Assembly: GCA_902461085.1 (NCBI GenBank)
Contig: CABPWH010000058.1
Coordinates: forward strand, 1 to 11,731
DNA from: an uncultured Collinsella sp.
GTDB lineage: Bacteria; Actinomycetota; Coriobacteriia; Coriobacteriales; Coriobacteriaceae
Direction of reading: 5' to 3'
DNA: 11,731 nucleotides
Shown: positions 6,780 through 11,731 of the stretch, in pieces
Numbering within the stretch: position 1 is the first letter of the stretch
Layout of the letters: each line of letters opens with the position of its first letter
Program-made: the position numbers and the translations under genes
The notes under the pieces: model-generated
What the model saw: the letters and a program-made list of their open reading frames with translations, nothing else
Told to the model about the DNA's origin: nothing
Databases searched by the model: none

Positions 6780-7136
6780 TTATTCAGCCGCCTCGCGCAG
6801 GGCCGACATCGTCGCCGCATATTGCTGCTGCAGCGCATGCATTCCCTCGCGAGCGCCGTCAACGGTATCGGCACCGCGCAGCGCCTCGGTCACCACGACC
6901 GCCGGCTCGTACAGATTATCGAATCCCAGGTTCTGGCTCACGCCTTTGAGCGTGTGCGCTGCCATAAACGCACCTTCGGCGTCTCCTGCCGCCATGGCGG
7001 CCTCCAGCTTGTCCATGCTCTCGTCATCCAAAAACTTGAGGGCAAAGCGGCTAAGCATTTCCTCGCCCATCAGCCGAGCGCACGCGTCATCATAATTGGC
7101 GCCAATCTTCTCATACGCCTCACGCATGGAAATCAT
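6780..7136 (-). CDS. Stand-alone histidine phosphotransfer (Hpt) protein
   Basis: This 118-residue, almost entirely alpha-helical protein carries the Hpt phospho-acceptor motif AAHTLKGVSQNLG, with His61 as the phosphorylated residue. Hpt proteins carry phosphoryl groups between receiver domains in His-Asp relays and have no enzymatic activity of their own. The gene follows the GGDEF/REC/HD-GYP gene after 23 nt on the same strand. Its ribosome binding site AAAGGAG (complement of 7146-7152) lies 9 nt before the first ATG, which favours that start over Met4. The neighbouring REC domain is the obvious partner. No histidine kinase is present in the window. Confidence 0.9.
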   Translation of the reverse strand: MISMREAYEKIGANYDDACARLMGEEMLSRFALKFLDDESMDKLEAAMAAGDAEGAFMAAHTLKGVSQNLGFDNLYEPAVVVTEALRGADTVDGAREGMHALQQQYAATMSALREAAE

Positions 7137-7159
7137 GGATTAAAACTCCTTTGGTCAAA

Positions 7160-9040
7160 CTAAATCGTGGGAAACGCGACAACGTCGGCGGGGCGTGCCA
7201 ACGTCTCGGCAATACGGTCTTGCACCTCGAGCAGGCAGTCGAGCAACAGCGGGTTAAAGGTGCCGCACTTACCGTCCAAGATCATCTGGATCGCCTCCTT
7301 GTGCGGGATAGCGTCCTTGTACACGCGCACGCTCGTCAGCGCATCGTACACGTCGGCCACCGAAACCACCTGTGCGGCAATGGGAATTTCGTCGCCCTTA
7401 AGGCCATCGGGATAACCCTTGCCGTCCCAGCGCTCGTGGTGCCAACGCGCGATCTGGTACGCATATTCCATAAGCGCATTGCCGGCGTGATGGCTACCCA
7501 GCTCACGCAGCATGTCGGCGCCAATCGTGGTATGCGTCTTCATAATCTCGAACTCCTCGGGCGTAAGGCGTCCGGGCTTGTTGAGAATCGCATCGTCTAT
7601 CGACATCTTGCCGATATCGTGTAGCGCCGAAGCCAGGGCGATCGTGGAGCGTTCCTCATTGTCGAGGGAGATCGTGCCGCTACGCCGGACCAGACAGCCA
7701 AGCAGCAGCTCGGTCAGCTTCTCGATGTTCGTAACGTGCCTGCCGCTCTCGCCGTTACGAAGCTCCATAACGCCGGCCATGATGTCGATGAGCATGCGAC
7801 TGTTCTTGACGCGCTCGTTGTACTGCTGGGACAGCAGGTTCGTCAGGCGGCGCTGTTTGGCGTATAGGCGGATGGTGTTGCTCACACGGCGGCGCACGAC
7901 ACGGGAGTCAAACGGGCGGTTGATATAGTCCGAGGCGCCCACCTCGTACGCGCGCAGAACCATATCATCGGAATCTTCGCTCGAAATCATGATGACGGGC
8001 AGATTGTCACTAACCGATCGGCGCGACAGATCGGCCAGCACCTCAAAGCCGCTTACGCCCGGCATGACAATATCCAGCAGCACGAGCGACAACTCATCGC
8101 CATAGCGGTCGACCATGTCGAGCGCCGCACGACCGTGGTCGGCCTCGAGGATGCAATACTCGTCCTTGAGCATCTCGCTGAGAATGGCTCGGTTCATCTC
8201 GGAGTCATCGACAATAAGCACCAAAGGCTTTTCGCTTTGGAAGGCCTCGATGGAATCGGCATCGGTCACGACCGTACCGGCTTTTGCCTTAGCGCGGCTC
8301 AGTAACTGGACAGCGCGGCCAACGCCCTCATCGACCGTCTCGCCATGAATGCGAACGCCACCAACACATGCCGTCAAGCTCACGTACTCATGGCCCGGAA
8401 TAATCGTGGAATGAACGGCATCGGATACCTGACGCAGGCGACGGGCGAAGTCATCGGAGGGAATATTGGGCATGACGGCCACAAACTTGTCGCAGCCATA
8501 GCGCACAAGCTCGTCAGTCGAACGAATACCGCTGCGCATGGCTGTCGCCACAGCACCGAGCGCAAGGTCGCCGGCATGACGGCCACACGTATCGTTGAAG
8601 ACCCTAAAATCATCAAGATCGATCATCGCAATGCCGGCATTCATGCGGGCGCTACGGAGCTTTTCCTCGTAATATCGGCGATTGCGCACGCCCGTCAGCA
8701 CGTCGGTGTAGACAAGGTCCTCTTCTGTGGCCTCTTGCTCATCAATCGGACGCACCATCAGCAAGACGTGAGGCTCACCCTCGACCTTTAGAGGGCGCAG
8801 ACGGGCGCGGTACTCAACACCATCGTTGAGCAGTTGCTCCGACACCTCACCCGAATCTGCCAAGGCCTCAAGACTCGACTGACGCAGACAAGGGCAGCGA
8901 TCGCCGGCGAGCAAGCAGTTAGGCTCGCTCTTAATCTGGTCGGCCGACAGCAAACGCACCACGGGGTAGGTCTGCGCGACGCGGGCGACCTCGGCGGCAG
9001 CCTCCTCGTCGGTTAGATTGGCCTCGTGATTATTGAGCAT
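7160..9040 (-). CDS. Multidomain cyclic-di-GMP regulator: Cys-rich PAS-like, degenerate GGDEF, REC and HD-GYP
   Basis: This 626-residue soluble signalling protein has an unusual order of domains. Residues 1-108 look like a PAS-type sensor with a Cys cluster (Cys42, Cys49, Cys51). A GGDEF domain follows (about 109-265), but the signature is GCDKF at 182-186, lacking the catalytic acidic residue, so cyclase activity is doubtful. A receiver domain occupies about 272-395 with acidic pocket Asp278/279 and phospho-acceptor Asp323; the usual conserved Lys is Arg375 (NRPF). The C-terminal HD-GYP phosphodiesterase domain (about 412-615) is complete: His435, His474-Asp475, His503, His534-His535 and the GKGYP loop at 540-544. 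Net cyclic-di-GMP breakdown is expected. No membrane segment is seen. The start is supported by GAAAGGG 7 nt upstream. The Hpt gene follows directly. Confidence 0.9.
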   Translation of the reverse strand: MLNNHEANLTDEEAAAEVARVAQTYPVVRLLSADQIKSEPNCLLAGDRCPCLRQSSLEALADSGEVSEQLLNDGVEYRARLRPLKVEGEPHVLLMVRPIDEQEATEEDLVYTDVLTGVRNRRYYEEKLRSARMNAGIAMIDLDDFRVFNDTCGRHAGDLALGAVATAMRSGIRSTDELVRYGCDKFVAVMPNIPSDDFARRLRQVSDAVHSTIIPGHEYVSLTACVGGVRIHGETVDEGVGRAVQLLSRAKAKAGTVVTDADSIEAFQSEKPLVLIVDDSEMNRAILSEMLKDEYCILEADHGRAALDMVDRYGDELSLVLLDIVMPGVSGFEVLADLSRRSVSDNLPVIMISSEDSDDMVLRAYEVGASDYINRPFDSRVVRRRVSNTIRLYAKQRRLTNLLSQQYNERVKNSRMLIDIMAGVMELRNGESGRHVTNIEKLTELLLGCLVRRSGTISLDNEERSTIALASALHDIGKMSIDDAILNKPGRLTPEEFEIMKTHTTIGADMLRELGSHHAGNALMEYAYQIARWHHERWDGKGYPDGLKGDEIPIAAQVVSVADVYDALTSVRVYKDAIPHKEAIQMILDGKCGTFNPLLLDCLLEVQDRIAETLARPADVVAFPTI

Positions 9041-9064
9041 ATGGGGCCCTTTCGATAGCTTCGC

Positions 9065-9093
9065 ATAGTAGCGGTGGGTTCCAAATGTTACAA
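9065..9093 (-). promoter_or_regulatory. Promoter of the cyclic-di-GMP regulator/Hpt operon
   Basis: Reading the minus strand, TTGTAA (complement of 9088-9093) and TACTAT (complement of 9065-9070) are separated by exactly 17 nt. Transcription would start near 9058, leaving a short leader of about 18 nt before the start codon at 9040. The -35 box lies inside a small inverted repeat (9086-9101). Confidence 0.65.
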
Positions 9094-9101
9094 GGGTAAC
9101 A
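9086..9101. repeat. Inverted repeat over the -35 box, candidate operator
   Basis: TGTTAC and GTAACA form perfect 6-nt arms around AAGG, covering the -35 hexamer of the promoter for the regulator/Hpt operon. A third TGTTACA lies upstream of the promoter at 9132-9138. A protein bound here would block or recruit RNA polymerase. The arms are short, so the assignment is tentative. Confidence 0.35.
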
Positions 9102-9251
9102 CCTTGCCGATGCAGGTAAGCACGTGAATGCTGTTACATTTTTATGAGTTGGCAGACGGTGCGATTGAAGCCGCAGACGTGAGGTTTTGAGCACGTTTGT
9201 CAACACGGCCGAAACGTTTGCGGATGAAGTCTGCTTTGGCTATTGCGGGTG

Positions 9252-10049
9252 CTAGAACCCCAGGATGCCACGGACAGTCTGGGCAGCCGCTACCGGGCGA
9301 TCGCGCAGGCCGTTGTGCGCGCCGGGAACCATTACGAGTGGACAGTCCAAAAGCTCAGCCGCCACCCTCGTACCCGCCTCGCGAGGCGTGCCAATCGAGA
9401 GCTCGCCCAGGAGCACGGCGGCCACCGTTTTCGACGCGCGAACGCTATCCCAATCGGGAACGCAGGTCATAGTAATCCCGTATTCGTTCGCCATGAAACT
9501 GCGGCCGTTGCGCAGGGCATGCTTGGCTTCTGCCTCGGTTAACTTGGGGACCTCAGGGTCCGAATCGCCGATGGCGCCCAGGAAGGCCCGTAATGCCCTG
9601 GAGACCTTTCCCGCGGCGATCATCTCGAGCAAAACCGGAGCCGCGCCCAGGCCGGCGCCCTCATCCGTCACGGCGGGTTCATGCAGAATCACACGCGAGA
9701 TTATGGCGGGGTTTGCACGGAGAAGCTCCAGGGCCACCAACGTACCGGCACTGTGCGCGAGCACGTTTGCCGGAGCGCCAATATGCTCGATAACGGCCTG
9801 CAGGTCGGCGGCTTGGACGGCGAGGTCGTAGCGTCCGTCTGCAGCGTCGCCACTCTCGCCGCAACCGCGGCGGTCGTAGGCAATGACGCGATAGTCACAG
9901 GCGAGCTCGCGGGCGATACCGTCAAAAAAGACACCGTCGACGCAGGCGCCGTGCACGCACACCAAGGCGGGTGCATCAGGCGATACATCCGGGCCGGCAT
10001 ATTCGCGACAGGCAATCGTGGTGCCCGCATTCTCGACCGTAAATTCCAT
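9252..10049 (-). CDS. Alpha/beta-fold hydrolase
   Basis: This 265-residue alpha/beta hydrolase has the oxyanion motif VHGA (32-35), the conserved YDRRGCGESG segment, the nucleophile elbow AHSAG with Ser100 and the catalytic His candidate His245 in VPGAHNG. The acidic triad member is not obvious: the usual GExD position reads GELS. The substrate cannot be told from sequence; esterase, lactonase and peptidase members all share this fold. Three in-frame ATGs exist (first bases at 10112, 10061 and 10049). I chose 10049 because the conserved part begins right there and GGGG lies about 6 nt upstream, while the longer start would add a basic 21-residue tail with no ribosome binding site. The gene diverges from the radical SAM gene and no terminator is evident after it. 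Confidence 0.85.
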   Translation of the reverse strand: MEFTVENAGTTIACREYAGPDVSPDAPALVCVHGACVDGVFFDGIARELACDYRVIAYDRRGCGESGDAADGRYDLAVQAADLQAVIEHIGAPANVLAHSAGTLVALELLRANPAIISRVILHEPAVTDEGAGLGAAPVLLEMIAAGKVSRALRAFLGAIGDSDPEVPKLTEAEAKHALRNGRSFMANEYGITMTCVPDWDSVRASKTVAAVLLGELSIGTPREAGTRVAAELLDCPLVMVPGAHNGLRDRPVAAAQTVRGILGF

Positions 10050-10184
10050 GTTGTGCCCCATCGTCTTGCGTTTTGTTAACAGATTAACTGTACCCGACCC
10101 GATACCTTTCATGACGCGGCATCGAAGGCAGAGTTAAAAAACGAAACCTGCAAAGCACAAGCCCGGACCATACGTTGGAGCCGA

Positions 10185-10193
10185 TGCTATGCT
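10185..10193 (+). promoter_or_regulatory. Extended -10 promoter candidate for the radical SAM gene
   Basis: TGCTATGCT matches an extended -10 box (TGn followed by TATGCT at 10188-10193), about 32 nt before the chosen start codon. No good -35 box is seen, which extended -10 promoters tolerate. It overlaps the upstream ATG at 10189, which argues against that ATG being the real start. Confidence 0.4.
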
Positions 10194-10209
10194 TAAGGTC
10201 AATTGTCTT

Positions 10210-10215
10210 GAGGAG
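10210..10215 (+). promoter_or_regulatory. Ribosome binding site that fixes the radical SAM start
   Basis: GAGGAG lies 9 nt before the ATG at 10225. The in-frame ATG at 10189 has no such site, so translation starts at 10225. Confidence 0.8.
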
Positions 10216-10224
10216 CTTTTACCT

Positions 10225-11001
10225 ATGTCTACGTTTCTAAATGCCAGCCCCATCTTTGGGCCCGTTCGCAGCCGTCGCCTGGGCCTTTCGCTCGGTGTCA
10301 ACATGATGCCGGCCAGCGGCAAAATCTGCACGTTCGACTGCATTTACTGCGAAAACGGCCTCAACGCCGAACGTCCCTGCCACGAGCCGTATAACACGGC
10401 TGCCGTGGTACTCGACGCACTCGAGGCCAAATTGCGCGAGATGGCAGTCGAAGGTGAGCTGCCCGATGTAATCACCTTCGCAGGCAACGGCGAGCCCACC
10501 GCCGCGCCGGAGTTTCCGCAGGCCATCGCCGGCGCCGTCGCGCTGCGCGACGAGCTTGCCCCAAACTCCAAGATCGCCGTGCTTTCCAACGGCACGCGCG
10601 CCGACCGTCCCGAGGTGCACGACGCGCTCATGATGGTCGACGACAACATCCTCAAGCTCGATACGGTCGACCCGGCATTTATCCAGCTGCTCGACCAGCC
10701 CGTTGGCCCCTACGACGTCGAGCACCAGATTGAGACGTTCGCAGGCTTTGAAGGTCACGTTATTATCCAGACGATCTTTTTGACCGGCGAGTATCAGGGC
10801 AAGCTCATCGACAACACCGGCGAGGAGTACGTCGGCCCCTGGCTCGCGGCGCTTGAGCGCATTCGCCCACAAGAAGCAACCATCTACACGGTAGCGCGCG
10901 AGACACCGGTCGCCGGCCTTGCCAAAGCAGCGCCCGAGGCGCTCGACACGATCGCTGCACGCGTGTGCGCCCTCGGCATTCCCTGCCAGGTGAGCTACTA
11001 G
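10225..11001 (+). CDS. Radical SAM protein, COG0731 / TYW1-like group
   Basis: This 258-residue radical S-adenosylmethionine enzyme has Cys35, Cys39 and Cys42 in a CxxxCxxC cluster motif (CTFDCIYC), which would bind a 4Fe-4S cluster. The preceding block FGPVRSRRLGLSLGVN is typical of the bacterial group often annotated as wyosine [tRNA(Phe)-imidazoG37] synthetase-like. Further family motifs are GNGEPT at 87-92 (SAM contact), LSNGT at 120-124 and KLD at 144-146. Bacteria lack the wyosine pathway, so the real substrate of this group is not established, and the annotation should stay generic. Only the N-terminal radical SAM barrel is present, without a flavodoxin domain. The gene stands alone on the plus strand, diverging from the hydrolase. 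Confidence 0.88.
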   Translation: MSTFLNASPIFGPVRSRRLGLSLGVNMMPASGKICTFDCIYCENGLNAERPCHEPYNTAAVVLDALEAKLREMAVEGELPDVITFAGNGEPTAAPEFPQAIAGAVALRDELAPNSKIAVLSNGTRADRPEVHDALMMVDDNILKLDTVDPAFIQLLDQPVGPYDVEHQIETFAGFEGHVIIQTIFLTGEYQGKLIDNTGEEYVGPWLAALERIRPQEATIYTVARETPVAGLAKAAPEALDTIAARVCALGIPCQVSY

Positions 11002-11013
11002 CAAAACCACGCA

Positions 11014-11142
11014 GCAGCTAGTGTCCGCCATCCCACTCCATCAGTTGCGGTGATATAGTTCCTGTTTATGCTGTTAAACCGCTTAAATCGGAACTATATC
11101 ACCGCAACTTTTATGGACGCGTGAGTGGGCTATACTAGCTGC
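11014..11142. repeat. Nested inverted-repeat structure upstream of the methionine aminopeptidase gene
   Basis: The core is a perfect 20-bp inverted repeat: arms 11043-11062 and 11090-11109 (AGTTGCGGTGATATAGTTCC and its complement) around a 27-nt loop that itself holds GTTTA/TAAAC. Two further complementary pairs are arranged around it in the right order: CCCACTC (11032-11038) with GAGTGGG (11123-11129), and GCAGCTAGT (11014-11022) with ACTAGCTGC (11134-11142). The spacers between the pairs differ in length on the two sides. The outer right arm overlaps the -10 box of the downstream gene. TTTT follows the core right arm, so the core may also end the radical SAM transcript. Confidence 0.75.
11131..11136 (+). 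promoter_or_regulatory. -10 box of the methionine aminopeptidase promoter
   Basis: TATACT differs from the consensus at one base. The -35 region 17-18 nt upstream (ACTTTTA) is poor. It abuts the right arm of the inverted repeat, so access may depend on that structure or on an activator. The start of transcription would be near 11143. Confidence 0.5.
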
Positions 11143-11161
11143 GGATGAAAGGAAGTTAGCC

Positions 11162-11731
11162 ATGTATGACAAAGGACCCGTGCCCGGCCGCAACGACGCT
11201 TGCTGGTGCGGCAGCGGCAAGAAATACAAGAAATGCCACAGCGCCTTTGATGAGCGCCTCGAGCGCTTGTGGGAAGAGGGCTGGGAGGTTCTGCCCCGCA
11301 CGCTCTACAAGACGCCCGCCGATATCGAGGGCATCAAGCGCTCGGCCGCCATCAACGTGGGCGTGCTCGATTACGTAGGCGAGCACATCGCCGCGGGCAT
11401 GACCACCAACCAGATCGACCAGATGATCTACGACTACACCGTCGAGCACGGCGGCACGCCGGCCGACCTCAACTACGAGGGCTACCCCAAGAGCGTGTGC
11501 ACCTCGATCAACGACGTCGTCTGCCACGGTATCCCCTGCGATACGGATGTGCTGCACGAAGGCGACATCATCAACGTGGATTGCTCCACGATCCTGGACG
11601 GTTACTTTAGTGATTCGAGCCGTATGTTCTGCATCGGCGAGGTCTCGGCCGAGCGCCAGCGCCTGGTCGACGTCACTCGTGCCAGCGTGGAGGCGGGTCT
11701 GGCCGCCGTCAAGCCGTGGCGGCACGCACCA
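11162..11731 (+). CDS. map: Type I methionine aminopeptidase with N-terminal SEC-C zinc motif (partial, cut by window edge)
   Basis: The frame is open from ATG 11162 to the window edge, giving the first 190 residues. The enzyme removes the initiator Met from new proteins at the ribosome. Residues 8-26 form a SEC-C zinc motif (Cys14, Cys16, Cys25, His26 in CWCGSGKKYKKCH). The pita-bread catalytic domain follows from about residue 48. Visible active-site residues are His122 in VCHGIP and the metal ligands Asp140 (NVD) and Asp151 (SDSS); the remaining His and two Glu ligands lie beyond the window. AAAGGA at 11148-11153 lies 8 nt before the ATG. The SEC-C extension is known in MAPs of several Gram-positive lineages and probably aids ribosome or protein binding. 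Confidence 0.93.
   Translation, partial: MYDKGPVPGRNDACWCGSGKKYKKCHSAFDERLERLWEEGWEVLPRTLYKTPADIEGIKRSAAINVGVLDYVGEHIAAGMTTNQIDQMIYDYTVEHGGTPADLNYEGYPKSVCTSINDVVCHGIPCDTDVLHEGDIINVDCSTILDGYFSDSSRMFCIGEVSAERQRLVDVTRASVEAGLAAVKPWRHAP

Noticed and set aside
9175..9203. TTGACA on the minus strand (9198-9203) as a promoter for the regulator operon
   Set aside because: No -10 box occurs at usual spacing. The TTGTAA/TACTAT pair closer to the gene is far better.
9041..9251. Short minus-strand frame (about 60 codons) between the hydrolase and the regulator
   Set aside because: It has a Cys/Pro/His-rich peptide and no ribosome binding site, and it overlaps the promoter and start of the regulator gene.
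10050..10112. N-terminal extension of the hydrolase from the ATG at 10112
   Set aside because: It would add 21 basic residues without homology and without a ribosome binding site. The conserved part starts at the ATG at 10049. The extension remains possible.

Overview
The window is about 60% GC, tightly packed on both strands, and uses strong purine-rich ribosome binding sites. Three things point to a high-GC actinobacterium of the Coriobacteriia, most likely Collinsella or a relative: the polar amino-acid ABC operon, a methionine aminopeptidase fused to a SEC-C zinc motif, and a multidomain GGDEF/REC/HD-GYP protein with a solo Hpt partner. This assignment is an inference from gene content and style; no database search was possible.

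Layout, left to right. (1) 1-230 is a leader with no convincing gene. (2) 231-2012 (+) is a thiamine-diphosphate enzyme of the DXS family. It keeps the cofactor machinery but has lost the residues that hold glyceraldehyde-3-phosphate, and it ends at a strong intrinsic terminator. (3) 2013-2388 is a non-coding spacer with two tandem hairpin elements, a short REP-like hairpin and a good sigma70-type promoter. (4) 2389-6674 (+) is a five-gene operon: a lipoprotein amino-acid-binding protein, a likely attenuating hairpin, two permeases, an ATPase, and a class I glutamine-amidotransferase-like hydrolase of the gamma-glutamyl-GABA hydrolase (peptidase C26) family. It closes with an intrinsic terminator at 6696-6738. 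(5) 9040-6780 (-) is a two-gene signalling unit. The first protein is a Cys-containing PAS-like sensor, degenerate GGDEF, REC and intact HD-GYP in one chain, followed 23 nt later by a stand-alone Hpt protein. (6) 9252-10049 (-) is an alpha/beta hydrolase. (7) 10225-11001 (+) is a radical SAM protein of the TYW1-like COG0731 group, diverging from the hydrolase. (8) 11014-11142 holds a nested inverted-repeat structure. (9) 11162 to the window edge (+) is the first 190 residues of a SEC-C methionine aminopeptidase.

How the genes may work together: the ABC operon would import a glutamate-, glutamine- or similar polar amino acid, and the co-transcribed C26 hydrolase could release or process gamma-glutamyl compounds. 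In the minus-strand signalling pair, the Hpt protein is a natural phosphodonor or acceptor for the REC domain that sits between the GGDEF and HD-GYP domains; no histidine kinase is encoded nearby. The degenerate GGDEF with complete HD-GYP predicts net cyclic-di-GMP degradation.

I found no wholly new multi-gene system. The best leads are the substrate-site-divergent DXS paralog, the unusual domain order and Hpt pairing of the signalling protein, and two different families of intergenic palindromes.
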